From the NCBI GenBank assembly GCA_023374045.1, contig CM041780.1, positions 91,973,627 to 92,037,626 of the forward strand: a stretch of DNA of 64,000 nucleotides, given 5' to 3'. How positions within the stretch are numbered: position 1 is the stretch's first letter; each line of letters begins with the position of its first letter. Source of the stretch: Limonium bicolor (taxonomy: Eukaryota; Streptophyta; Magnoliopsida; Caryophyllales; Plumbaginaceae). Below, piece by piece: positions 30,309-43,200 of the stretch. The position numbers and the translations under genes are program-made. The notes beneath the pieces were generated by a model that ran no database searches, had not been told where the DNA came from, and saw nothing but the letters and a program-made list of their open reading frames with translations.

Positions 30309-33300
30309 TGAAATACCCCAAACCTTGATATGCGGTTTAAATATTAAACTATGGTATGTAAAGGCTAAAAGTGCCTTAGGAAAATCAGTGTACAATTTAA
30401 ACCATAGTAAAATGCAATAAAGCATTAAGACACAGTTTGAGCAAAAACATGCTCTAAGCTATGAGCGAACTGGTTAGGACCCAAAGAGCCTACCAAGGCT
30501 TAATATATTCAAGTATGATTTAATAAGGCTAATTAAGTCCTTAGGAAACTTTGGTAGACAATGAAACCAACAAAACACAAATAAATACCTTAAAGTCAAT
30601 ATGAGCAAAAATGTGCTCTAAGCCTGGGATAAATTTGTATAAGACCTAATGGTCATACCTATACCTTAAAAGTATGTTAATGAACATATTTAATCAATTA
30701 CCAAAGAAAACCAAGCTTGAAAACAAGTTAAAACACAAAATGTGCTCTAAGGAGTCTTAAAGCACGTTTTTGAAAAATTGTCTTGTAAATGAGTTTTGAA
30801 TGGCTAGATGTCCATCATTACTCTTTAATTAACATGTGTACTATATAGTATCACATTTGGAAGTCTATATCATGGGAAATCAAAAATTTCACAAATATGT
30901 GCCTTAGTTTGTGAATAGTGCCCAAATAGTGCTAGTTTTGACTTAAGTCAACTTTAATTAGTTAAATGGTCAACAAAGACCATAAGTATCTTATATATTG
31001 AAGGGGGCACGGTTTTTAGTGTGTGAGTCATCACACTTGGCTAGCAAATAAAGAAAAGAAGAGAAAGAATAAAGTGAAAAGTTACTTTATGCCTTATAAC
31101 ATAAATATCTCCCAACTAAAACCTCTCTCCTCACTTTCTCTTCTTTTCTTCTTGGTTCCCACCGTCTCCAACCTCATCCTCCCTTCTCCATCTCGTTTTG
31201 CTACAGCCATATACCATTCTCCATCTTTGAATGCTTGTAACTTCTAGCTCCATGCACCAAATCAAATTCCAAGACCATATTTGTCTTAGTTAGGTCAAGC
31301 TCTACACTTCTCTCTTTTCAAATCTTCAAGAACTCCATTTGGTGCCATGAAGATTCTCCATTGAAGGAGCTTGAGCTCACCTTTTCATGCCTTGACATTC
31401 TCCTTTGCTTCAAGGTAAGGAAAATCAAAGAAAAACAACATTTCCTCTTGTTTTAGTGTGTGGCCGAAAATTCACCTTACAATGGTGCATTACCTTGCTA
31501 TCTTTTTAGCTTAATCCAAACTTCAAAGGGCTAGGAGGAGTCCTATCTTGCCACTTGTTCAAGTTCTCTTTCAAATTCCAAAGGTAAACATCAATTTTAG
31601 TGTTTTAAGACACTTATGTAAACCTAGGGTTTAATTATGAGTTTGAGTATTAAACTTAATGCTCATTACCCTTATATGTATATTGGTTAGAAGGTTGACA
31701 AGTGATAAAATCTCCTTGCCGATTTTCAATCAAGAAAAACAAGAGAAAACAAGTGAGAAAACTTGGAAAAAACAAAGAGGTAAATAACCTCTCTTAATGT
31801 GGTTTATTGTACTAGGGAATTGAGCTATATTTGCTTAATAAATAACCTAAAGAGCCAATGGGAAAATGAGCTAGGAAACTATCCACAAGGTGGACTAAAG
31901 GACATGGGAGCATTGTTGTGTGTATTCGCAGGTTGAAGGCATTTAAATGTGGAAATTCAGTGTTTATGGTTTATGCTATTTAAGGGCCTAAGTGCCAAGC
32001 AATTTAAGTTTATGCACTATATTGTGATGTAGTGTAAATTTGGTGAAGTTTTGTGTGTGAGGAAGTTCTTGATGGATTTTAGGTGTTCTTGAGTGAAATA
32101 AGGTAAAAACCTAAGTGTTTGGATGTGAGGATATACAAGAGAAGCTATGGCAAAATTTGGAAAATGTATAAGGAGTTCTAGGTGTTTTAAATGAGTTTTG
32201 GTGAACTAGGAAGTGTTAAAGGTGAACAAATGTTTTACTAGGGAAGAAAACATGTATTAAGGTGATTTAGAGTGATGCAAGGATTTAGGTATTATCTTGG
32301 AAGTTCTAGGAATTCAATGTGTGTTTTGAGAATGTATTCAAGTCTTGGAGAAGTTTGTTTAAGGTTTAGGAATGTTGATGTACAAGGAAGAAGTGATGTT
32401 TAGGCAAGATGTGAAAAGGAGATTTAGTTAGTAAGAGAAGAAGTTTGAGAGATGATGTTAAGGTGTAGAGGAAACACCTTGGTATAGTGGTCAATATTGG
32501 TGAAGTACCACTTAGAAATCCTAAGGAGGAAACATTCCAAGTGCTAAGAATTTTGTAAGGAATTTGTGAATGATAAGATGGTTTTGGTGTGTGACTTAAA
32601 GAGTTTAGTACATGGCTAAAGGTGTGTTTGAGGTGTCATATGGTGTTGCAACACATGGGAGACTTAGGAAAAGTTTGGAACAATTTGGACAATTCTTAGG
32701 AAGTTTCTGCAGCCGACCTACCCAGGGGACCGACCCAGTCTGGGTCGGTCGGGCAGAAACTGTGAACTAGATGATCTCTGCAGCCGACCTACCCAGGGGG
32801 TGGGTCGGTCGGTGGGTCGGTCGGACCTTAAAAAAAAAAATTAATTTTAAGAATGTTAAGTGGTATTAGTGGTATGCCATTAAGAGAGTATTGATGGTTA
32901 GAAAGATAAATATATATGGACTTGAGAGATTAAGTTAAGTAAGATGATTTAATGTTAGGTTATAAAATGATATGTAATGAGGGGATTGTTAAGTAATGAT
33001 GTTATAAGATTGTTAAGGACATGTTAAGTAAGTTATAATGATAATTTGGGAGGGAAAGATTGTAGCAAAATGTAAAAGTAAAACAAGTTAAAATGTAAAG
33101 TTATGTAACTAAGTTAACGGGGAAAAGTTATAAGCATTAGACATTAAATAATCATGCTACCCCAATGTTAATAAAAGTACATGTAATGTTATCAGTTGTT
33201 CGAGAATTGCTCGAGGAACATAAGTGGGCGTGATAAAGTGGACTCCGGTGACAGGTATGGTTTTCTTGCAACCTGTGTCCTACCGGATTACACCGGCTTG

Positions 33301-34838
33301 TATGCCAATGTGTTTTTCTGTATGTTTGCCACGTTATGAGATAAATCATGAAACGAGTTTACAGTCGTTATGTGTATTGTATGTTTACGTGCGATACCGG
33401 TAACCTCGAATGCGCTTGAAGGGCTAGTTAACCAATATTAGGTAAACGTAGGAGAACGGTATCCGGTGATAACGTTTCCGACCTAAGGAACGTTCTAACC
33501 ACGGCTATGCGTGAGTTAGTTATGTAATGTTTGTGTGTGATGTTGGTGTATGAATGTATGACTCTCCCTTCCCTTGTGTGTGTCTAACAAGACTTAACCC
33601 AATGTTGTGATTGTTTACTAAGTTCAATGATGAACTTCTGACAAGTGCTAACGGGGGGAGTGAGGAGTCCGGTCTGTTCCGGCCACGCGTGTGAGTATGG
33701 GGGTCGTTGTCATAGCAGGTTCGATCCTCTCCGTATGTTATGGTTGTTTTCCAATTTGGTTCCCAACCTTCCCTTTAGCTTAACCAAGGCTATTACTGAC
33801 TCACGTCGGGCCACAGGGGCATACTATGTTATGTTTGTTCGGTGTGCTTGGATCACTATATCCGAGACACTTTGTGTTAAGTTATCCGTCCATTTAACGA
33901 GACGGTAACGAGTTATGTAACGAGCTTATCATGAGACTGGCAACATTCTCTAGGCTCACCAGTGTTAATAACAATGTTGGGTCGGTTCCTAATAGAACCA
34001 TTCCCGTTATGTATGTATTTTGTTGGCGATGCAATATCTATTTCGATGTTATGATGTACACGTTGAAACGTGCAAAGTGTTGTTATGATTTGTTATGTGA
34101 GGAATGTTATATGTCGTAATATATGGAGTGTGTGGGTCATGGAAATGAATCCCAGTGTGTGATAAGAGGCGTTTAAGGATAAACCGATTAATGGGTAGTT
34201 GTCGTCTATTAAGGAAGTAGCTCCATTAGAGGAGAAACACTCTAGGAATAATGAATACCATGGGTGACTTATCAAATAAGGATATATTATCCGTTTGTTG
34301 AGCCCATTGAGGCGAAATGTATGTGTGTGTGTGTTTACAGTTGCATGCATGATTTAGAAATAATCAACAGCATGCTAAGACGACAATTAGTTGTGCGTGG
34401 CCCGGTAGCATGTGGGTTGCGGGATTACCATACCAGCAAAGGTGCTGAGCCCTTGGGGGCCACCCTTTTCTCTTTTTTTCTTATTCAGGTACAAGAGCTG
34501 GAGCCGTTCGAGAGTAGGACGGGGTAGTCGATGTACATGGGTATCTTGTAAGTTAAAATATACAGTAGGTGTAGTAAGACCGAAATTGTTGTCGGCAACA
34601 ATTTATAAATACTCGGTATAGTTGAAAGGTGTATGTTGTTGTTGTTGTTAATGGAAAGGGATAATACTGTGTAGTTGCTCGGGAATTTAGCCCATCAGAC
34701 CGGTACAATGTATATGGATAGCCTTGTTAGCCACGGGGTGGCTAACGGCGTGTAACACCAACGAGTTAAGTAATGTGATGAGGTTGTTTTTCCGCTGCAG
34801 TTTATTGTAAGTGTGTTAATGATGGATGGGGTGTTACA
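30309..34838 (+). mobile_element. Solo LTR (4530 bp) with 5-bp target duplication
   Basis: Starts TGAAATACCCC and ends GGGGTGTTACA. The flanking pentamers GAAAT (30304-30308 and 34839-34843) are identical, so the ends are exact and no internal domain remains. This is the expected product of LTR-LTR recombination. It contains the conserved CCCC/GGGG-CAGGTA module (about 34440-34500), the conserved hairpin (34726-34746) and a short CCGACC-rich block (32708-32826). No genes were recognised inside. Confidence 0.93.
32708..32826. repeat. CCGACC/GGTCGG palindromic block in the solo LTR
   Basis: Two copies of TGCAGCCGACCTACCCAGGG, each followed by GGTCGG motifs, in otherwise AT-rich sequence. It corresponds in character and approximate position to the minisatellites of the LARD LTRs. 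Confidence 0.8.
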
Positions 34839-35341
34839 GAAATAGCAGATGGCCAATTGCAAAGCTTAAAGGTTAGAGATGGTTATTAACCCATCATACT
34901 TTATTCTAAACTAAAAACCTTATAAACTTGTCAAAATGTAACATTATACCTTAAGAAATCACATAAAGACACCATAAAGTTGTAGAATTGACATACCCTA
35001 AGAATGCTTAATCATCATAGGCTTATTTAGGGTTTGAAGTCTAGGGTTAGAGTCGACCCTAACCCTAGACTTCAAACCCTAAAGACCTGCCAAAAAAAAG
35101 ACATATTATAACGTGTTAGAGGTATAATCTGTGTTATAGGTTCATATTAACTCTTAGGGGTGAGTAATATGAGTTATCATTTACAGTAATGTTAATGCTA
35201 GAGACACAGTGATTTAAATGGTTCGATCTTGATGATCTAGTCCCCGGGGATTGACAGAGGTTCTTAGCAGTATTGAGCAGAATATGATGAAGAGAGTGAG
35301 TACAGATGTGTCACTATGGAAAAAGAGAAAAAAAAATCTTA
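34839..35341. other. Flanking DNA with a long inverted repeat
   Basis: Short AT-rich stretch between the solo LTR and an older LTR fragment. No gene seen. It contains a 58-bp near-perfect palindrome at 35026-35083. Confidence 0.6.
35026..35083. repeat. 58-bp near-perfect palindrome with telomere-like TAGGGTT/AACCCTA
   Basis: Arms 35026-35054 and 35055-35083 are reverse complements with a single mismatch and no spacer. The arm contains TTTAGGGTTTGAAG and TCTAGGGTTAG, so CCCTAA-type words recur, but there is no true telomere array. Confidence 0.9.
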
Positions 35342-35968
35342 TGAAATTACCCCAACTAATAAATGATGATTAAAAAAAATCTATTAATGAATATAATAAG
35401 GCTAAAATGTACCTTAATCACTATTGGGGAGAAATCTAAGATCACAAACCAGCAAAAATATGCTTTAAGAGATAACTAGGGCAAAATTGTGCTCTTAGAA
35501 ACCTACAAATTGTGTACCCAATAGGATCCCAATGGAATTCATAACCCTTATATAATTAAGACAATATAAAACCATTACCAAATAAAACCAAACTCTAAAT
35601 GAGTTAAAACACAAATGGAGTCTTAAACTCCTTAAGACATGTTTTTATAAAAGGTGCTATGAAATTGAACCTTGGATTTGTTATTTTAGGCTTTGTATCC
35701 ATCATACTCATCTTTTTCCTATAGTGTATCACATTAGGCAGCCTAATTCAAAGAAATCAAAAATCAAAATATGGCACCAATTGGGAATGTGTGAATAGTA
35801 CCCAAATGTGCCAAACACTGCCTTAATTTCCAAGCATGTCAATGGATCAAACTAAAGCCACCTAAATATCTAATTGGAGTCGGCAAAAGATGTGATTCAC
35901 CATCTCAGTCATGGACTCTCCTTAAGATATAATTAATATGATTCATCCTTTTAACTTTACTTTCACTT
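35342..35968 (+). repeat. 5' fragment of an older LTR of the same superfamily
   Basis: Starts TGAAATTACCCCAACTAAT, a one-base variant of the superfamily terminus. It then follows the solo LTR in order at reduced identity, for example GGAGTCTTAAACTCC near 35610 and the CACATT...AATAGTACCCAAAT region near 35725-35810. It stops at 35968 where a LARD LTR begins, so the LARD array interrupts it. Confidence 0.7.
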
Positions 35969-38200
35969 TGAAATACCCCAAACTTAAGTATAGTGATTAA
36001 GATAATTCTAATCCGTATTTAAGAGCCTAATAATGCTAGAGTAATATTGGTAAGGAAAAATAAATCCAAAAGAATAAATAAACGCTTAAAAAGCGGAAAC
36101 GCTAAATAAGCGTTAAATAACCATAGGAGGTATGAGACCTCGGTTAGCGTATTATATGGATTCTAAAGGTTTAATAAGACCTAAATAATACATGGGAACG
36201 ATTCCCGAAGAAAACGGACCCAAGAAATGTATTAAAACGCTAAAAGAGCTTTAGCGCACGTTTTTCGAGGAAACCCGAAAACGTGACTTTAAGTGGTCAA
36301 ACACCCGTAAAAATTATGAACCATTAAATAACAATTATTAAGCATGTATGAAAGCTTAATAGTCAATAAAAATAACTAGGCGAGAGAATTCCGGAAAACG
36401 GGTTCCGGTTAGTAAAAACTGTAACAACCGGGAAGTAGTGGGGTGACATTGTAATAAAAGGAAACTTGTGTGTCCACTTTTGTAAATAAAAAGCAAAAAT
36501 TGGAGTGAGTGTGTGTGTGTGATCGGTAGCCCCCTCTCCCTCACACTCTCTTTACTTCTCTAATATGCTAAAGGACAACAATAAAGTAAAAACAAATAAA
36601 ACACTCTCTCACCTCACTCTCTCATTTCCCTCATCTCTCTCTTCTTCCTTATCCCCATCGATTTCTCTCTCTTCTCCCTCCTATGCTGGGCGATTTTTGA
36701 AGCTCCAAGAAGCTCCAATGGCTTCTCCACTTTGACTCCATGCTCCATCTCCATGTGAGCCCCAAATGCAAAAATAAATACATATTCTTGCTCCCCTCAT
36801 CATCCTCTACACTTCCCTCTTTTTAAAATTCCAAAATGATGAAGTTCATTTTCGTGGGTATACCCCATTGGTGAAGAAAATAGCATCAATGTGTAGCTTG
36901 GGGTTCCCTCTCTCCATCAAGGTAAAAATCTACATGAAAACTCATGTTTTCTCCATTTTGTTTCATAACCGATTTTTACCTCCTTGTAATACTCCATTTT
37001 CTCTCTCTCTTTTGAGCATAAATTTCACCTTGCAATGGTGGTGGATTCTCCTTCTTGAACCAAGGGCTAAAGCCCCTCCTAAAATACTCCAAAGGTAAAC
37101 CCTAGAATTTGTATTCTAAACACTCCAATGAATTAGTGTTAATTTAAGGGTTAGCATTTTAATTGCACTTATTTTGTGTACATTGGGTGATGGGAATGGA
37201 GTTTGGCAACTCCATTCCCCATGTAGCCGATTTTGAGGCAAGAAAGGAAGAAGGAGGAAAAATGAAAGAAAGAAGGGAGTATAAGCTCAAGGTAAGAGCC
37301 TTTCCTAATGTTAAATTCTATTGCATTAGAGTAATGGGAATGGGTAAAATATTTAAAGAACCCAAAACCTTGTACTAGTATTGAGAATTGTGAAGTTTGA
37401 GTATGTAAGAGCAAGTATGTGGATTGGAGGCCTTAGAGCCAAAGATTGTATATGAGTATTGTATTGTGGATTGAGGAAATATTGGTGTATTGGGATTTTG
37501 TATGTGTGTTGGTAGAACCCTTGTATGGGTATGGCTAGAATAGGCATGAATTTGGTGAGAAGGTGTATGTGTGGCTAAGTAAGAAAAGTAGCTGAGCTAT
37601 GGCAAAATTTTGGTAGGAATATGTACAATTATGGATGACTTGGTGAATGGGAGAACCAAGGTGTGTATTGAAGTTAGTGGAGATATTTAGTAACTATGGA
37701 TTGGTACTTGTATATGAGTATGTGAAAGTGTAAAATCTGTAGCAAGAAGTAGTATAGTGCATTGGAGGAACTAGGAGAAACTAGGTGTGCTTGGAGAGCC
37801 TAAAGTGTGAAGTAAACCACTTTGTAACAGATTTTGAAAGGAGCTAGATAATGGGAAGGATTGAGTGGAAGGTAATGTAATGAGGATATTAGTAGTGGTA
37901 TTGGTAGTAAGAGTATTGAATGATAAAGGTTAGGTTGAAATCTGTAGCATTTGAGGAAAGAGCAAAATCTGTAACATTGGTGAAATGGGAACTAGTATAA
38001 GTGTTGAGATGAGATGAGAAAATATGAGTAAGTGTGTAAGAATGGAGTAGCAAGATTGGAGAATGAATTAAGGTGATTTAGAGCATCCAAATGAGTGGTA
38101 AATATGTAGGGAAGTATTGGTAAGATTGGGGAAACAATGGGTAAAGAAAACACCCAAAAACAGCACACCCAAAACAGGAAGATTTAAAACTGAAGTACTA

Positions 38201-38542
38201 GGCCGGACCGACCTTAGGATCCGAACTTGCAAGGTCGGTCGAGCCAGATTTACAGAGACGGGAAACCTTCTGGAATCGACCGAACTTGCGACCAGACTTG
38301 CAAGTTCGGTCGGAACACAGAAATTTTCTCCGTTAGAAACCTTCTGGAATGGACCGAACTTGCGACCGGACTTTGCAAGTTCGGTCGGCCAGAAAATTCC
38401 CGTAATGCAAGTACTGGAATGGACCGACCTTGCGACCGGACTGAGGTCGGTCGGGCTAAAATTTTCAAAATACGAAACTTTACTGGAAGGACCGACCGTG
38501 GGGCCCGGATTTTGACAAGGTCGGTCGACAAGTCCGGTCGAG
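38201..38542. repeat. CCGACC palindromic minisatellite, LTR 1
   Basis: About six units of 60-70 bp, each with an ACCGAMCTTGCGACCGGAC half and a GCAAGKTCGGTCGG half that are partly complementary, joined by linkers such as CCTTCTGGAAT. One unit fewer than in LTRs 2 and 3. Confidence 0.88.
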
Positions 38543-40186
38543 TCAAAAAAAAAATTGTTTTAATTATATGATTATAGTAATCATATATACATGTATATAT
38601 GCCTATATACACATATGCATATATATGTAGTAACACACCATTAATGAAGTAGTAATGGTAAGAAAGTAATAAAGGAGTAAGAAGAAAACAGTTTAAGAAG
38701 TAGTAAAGTAAAGGAAGGTTCTATAATCAAGTAAGAAAGTAATGAAGTGGTAAGTAAAAATTGAAAGTATCAATGGAGGAGTGAGTTAGATCAATAATAG
38801 ATCATTGATCATGCTACTCCATGTATGTATAGGAATCAAATAGTTGATCTCCAAGGAACCGGTAGTGCGAATACGACGGTGTACGGTATGATTTCTTCAT
38901 GCTCTGTATCCTAACCTGGTTACCCCGATTTGTGTGCTTATGTGATCACCAATAAGATAAATGCACGAATCGGACTTATGTTGCACTTAACTGTGTTTGA
39001 ACTATTTGTTCTGGTTGTATCTTCTTGAACAATTAGTTTGTATAATTCATGAAATGAATGAATGGAAATGAGAAGTATGTGTAAGTATTGTGTACTTGTG
39101 TATTGTATGTATGTATGGAAGTGAAGTACTGACTTCTACTAATTCCTAACAACCCAACTCCTAACTTGAGTAATGAGTAAACTGGAATGAGTAGAAGTCC
39201 GATATAGTTTCGGCCACGCGTGAGGATAAGGAAACACAAGAGGTTGGATCCGAATCCTGGCTGTAATCTTTTCCATGGACCAATTCCCTTGAATGGGTAG
39301 CATCCTGGATTAGTGGGCCACCCTAAAGCCCGGTGGTGGGATGTAGTAATCCCTGCCGGAGGTCATACCGACTTAACTGGAAGTAAAGTATGTAAGAAGT
39401 AAGTATTGTATGTGTATTGGTCCTGACTATTGTAAGTCATTGACCGGAAGTAAAAGAGTATCGAACACCCGATTAACCCGGGTGTGTAATGAAGCTAACT
39501 GGACTTTGTATGTATTGGAGAATTGTATCTCCGTATTGCGTATTGAGTATGTAATAAGTATGTATTGTGTATGTGTACTCTGGAAGATGGTAAGTAAGCA
39601 TTGGTTGACTTGTATTGTCTTCCAAGCATGTATTGTACTGTGCGTATGTATGTATACTTGGGGTAGTGTTTGCAGTATCGTGAATGAAAGCATGTATGTA
39701 TGTATGTATGAATGTATGTATTGCAAAATGAATTGCATGTATTCGACCAAATGGTCGGCGTACCCTCGCTAGTACGCGGGGTATGCGGTTATCATATTCA
39801 GCCAAGCTGACCCCCTCGGGGGAACATTTTTAGTGTGCAGGTACCCGGAGCGAATACGGTCAAGGTAAGAGACCGGTGGCGCGCCTTGTAATTAGAAGTA
39901 TCTAGTTTGTGAGGAATGGGCAGCAGATTGACTCCTAGTGAGTGTGTATGAATTTGGGAGAAGTACTGTACTGATTTTGGAACCTAGTAAACTCGGTATG
40001 CGTAGTGTATTATCTTGTACGGAATTGTGGAGTATTGTATTGAATGGAGTACGGTATTGAATGGAGTAATGTATCGAACGGAGTATTGTAGTACTCAGCA
40101 TGTAATGAGAGAGTATGTATTGTATTAAGTAGTACTCGGATATTCCGGTCCATCAGACCGATGCTGTATGTAGCAGTAGTAGCCTT

Positions 40187-40208
40187 GTTAGTCACGTGGG
40201 TGACTAAC
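40187..40208 (+). other. Conserved LTR hairpin (9-bp stem)
   Basis: GTTAGTCAC, a GTGG loop, then GTGACTAAC. A matching structure with changed but still complementary bases is found in the solo LTR and in the LTR ending at 11401. Confidence 0.8.
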
Positions 40209-43200
40209 GGCATTGTATCACCCGATGTATGTAAGTATGTATCCGCTGCGTGACTCGGGAAGCACGAGGAGATTGGACGGTAATGATTGAATTAATAGTA
40301 GGGGTGTTACAAAAAGGTATCAGAGCGAAGTGTCGCTCTGATGACTGGAAATACCGAGCTTAGGAAATACCGAGTTAGGAATTAGAAGCTTGGGCTATGG
40401 GCTGAGTGATAGCATTAGAGAGATGCTAGTTAGGAACTCCCGGTGAGTACCGGATACCTACAAACCAGTCCCGCCCACCGCAAACCCCATTGTATAACTT
40501 GGGAAAGGACGCCAGAGAGAAGAAAAGCCTTCTCATACTCGGGGAAACCCGATCTGGCAGTTGTGAAGCAATCACACAGTAAACAAGAACCGACGTATGG
40601 TAGATTCCGAGGAATGGAAGACCCGGAAGTGAATCCCGGTGAACAACAATAGCCGTACTTAATAGCGGTAGTATAAACACTCCAACCACAAGGAGGCTAT
40701 AACTTGCAACAGCATGGGGCGACGTGCTTAGCAGTCGCGAAACCTAGCTAGTCAACCAGCAGCAGGAAAAGCAAGCACTAAGCCGTGCAAATGGAACGAG
40801 GAAAAAGTACAATAACTGAACCCGAGACACAAGTCTACGGGGATAGTAATACTTCAATAATACCACCAACAGTATGCTAACTGACTAAGGACATAGTCAG
40901 AAGCGGTTAACTCCAAAGCTGCAACGCCATTAAGGTTACAATACCTGGCCTATATAGCACAGACAACTAAAAGAACAACCATAAGTATAATCCGATAGGA
41001 CTACGAGGGTAGTGCCTAAACAAGGTAGGCTCAGTAACCACCACCGTGTGTGGGAAACGAGCACAAGGAACGACACTAAACCAAAAAGGGGAAGCTCCAA
41101 GGATTGGAGAAGTACCCTGACCAATGACAGCCATGTCAAACTCACGGAGGAGTTACTCAGAAGAGTAAACCTAAGTAAATGATCAACAAGATCAAGGGAA
41201 GAATCTACGAGACTATCAAATGCGAGCGGGAACCATACCGTGATCGGTATAGGTTACTCAAAAACCACCAGTACCACGCACTTGCCACGGCAAGTGCAGT
41301 AAGAACATGAATATGTAAAGGAACACTAACATGTCACAAGTGCATAGCAATGTACGGTGACCAAAAAGAAACAACTACAGGATCACACATCCTAACAACT
41401 AGAAGTATGGAACCTTAGAAAGGCCTAACGGCCGGATCACTGTATTTAGAACATACCGGTCAGCGAGAAGCTCGACTTGGTCAAGACCTCAAACATGGCT
41501 ACGCCATGAGAGACTTCTTTTAACACCGAACCATAATTTTTAAACCCAAAATTCTCCTTTCAAAACCACAATCTTTCTTTAAACCTTGGAGTTTAAAACC
41601 AAACAACAGAATTACGGTGAGTATCATAGAATGATACAAGAGGAGTTGACAACAGAATACTTCACCTAGGCGTGTGACGAACACTACGAGTGTACCCAAT
41701 TACGGGATGTGGGACAACCGCACTCCGAAGGAGCTTGTGGGCCTGACAAATAGTCGGGTAAGTGGTAACGTATCAATAGGGTACCCCACGTATGTATACA
41801 TGTAGTGTACGAAACACGGGAAGTAGTCAACTCCGTTCTACGGACCATGAGTAAGCCAAACCAGGACAACTGGAACTCCAGCCGAACAAGGAGAAGGAAC
41901 TCAACTAAGAAATAAGTATGGAAGAACTCAGAGAATCCATCTGAGATAAGGAATAGGAACTAGGGAGTGCAAAGAGCACATACTAGTAAGTATAGACATT
42001 GGATATGTCTCAGGACATCAATAAATACATGGCAGCTGGAAAGTATACCCAGCCTAAACACAGTAAGGCAATCGCCTAACGTGGACACCAGAATGCTCAA
42101 CTAACGGGACGGAGTTCCCAAGAGCAATTACAAGATTACCACAAATATAATCCATCATCAAAGAGGACATTAAACCTGGTCTAAAATACTAGGAGAAAGC
42201 ATAAACAGTCTACCCAAGAATGGGGACGTTATAACCCTAAAGGGGATAGCTTAAATACAATACCACAAGGCGGTATAGCGGAACATCATGCCATAGACAT
42301 AGCCGGATGTAACGGCATAACTAACAACACCCAGGAGCAATCCTCGAAGGGTGTCTGGAATAACAACAGTTGAATGAAGTGTCATGATAAGAGCACGACA
42401 ACTAGAACGAACACTCGGTTAAGACACCGAAGGGATTCACTTAATAGGAAATACCCTAGTCTACAAAGGCACTGATCAGCACCAGATTGCCTAAGGGTCT
42501 CCTATGAACGGAAGCGTGATGTCACGACTTACCATGGAGCCCAGTAATACCTCCAACCTATGGGGTACACAAAGAATGGAACGTGTATAAGCAGCTTGCA
42601 AAGAGCATAGCTTGCAGCAATAAGGCTTAAAAGCCACCAACCAACTACGTGGTGTGAACTCAAACAGTGGCAAAACCCACACCATTACTAATAGGACTTG
42701 CAAGAAATATTATCCCATATGACAAGAAATCAACAACTGGACCATCAATTCAAACCCAACCTCTTGAGTGGCTTGGAGTAATGGTCACTCAGCGTCACTG
42801 TCACTAGAGCATCAGTCTAGTATGCAGTTGACAAGCTTTAACTACCTTCATGCCTTCTGTAGCAATGGTAACACAGGGGCATAGAAATCGGGATAAATGC
42901 CAACATTGGCCTAGTCCACACTTGGACACTACGAGAAACCCGAGGGAAGACACCTCTTGTTAACCCAGATCACCAATGTGGTGAAGATGTGAACCCTTAG
43001 AAAAGGCTTCCATCCACTATAACAACAAAACTTATGCATAGATATTGCCAAGAGACAACGAATACGGAAATGAGATTTCCAAACCACCACGCCTACGAGA
43101 GGCTGTGGACTGTAGAAACACATCGCTTAAGAGCATGAAGCTCGAAGGAGTAAGCATACTCCTTATGCACCCAATCATGTGGTGAACCATTGTATAAATA

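Larger units (their letters stand above)
35969..40311 (+). repeat. LARD LTR 1 (4343 bp)
   Basis: Starts TGAAATACCCC at 35969 and ends GGGGTGTTACA at 40311, followed by the primer site. Nearly identical over its length to 46179-50581 and 56440-60823, with mostly 1-3-nt indels. It contains a CCGACC minisatellite (38201-38542), ATGT-rich simple sequence (about 39690-39722), the CCCC/GGGG-CAGGTA module (about 39799-39860) and the conserved hairpin (40187-40208). No genes recognised. Confidence 0.93.

Noticed and set aside
35026..35083. Telomere or interstitial telomeric array
   Set aside because: Only a few TAGGGTT/AACCCTA words inside a palindrome, not a tandem array.
38201..38542. CRISPR-like regularly spaced palindromic repeats
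   Set aside because: The units lie in a plant LTR, vary in length and sequence, have similar rather than unique linkers, and no cas genes exist. It is a minisatellite.
39427..39805. Overlapping frames of about 110 codons in the LARD LTRs (also near 49695 and 59941)
   Set aside because: Produced by GTAT/ATGT-rich simple sequence giving Tyr-Ile-His-Thr repeats; not a protein.
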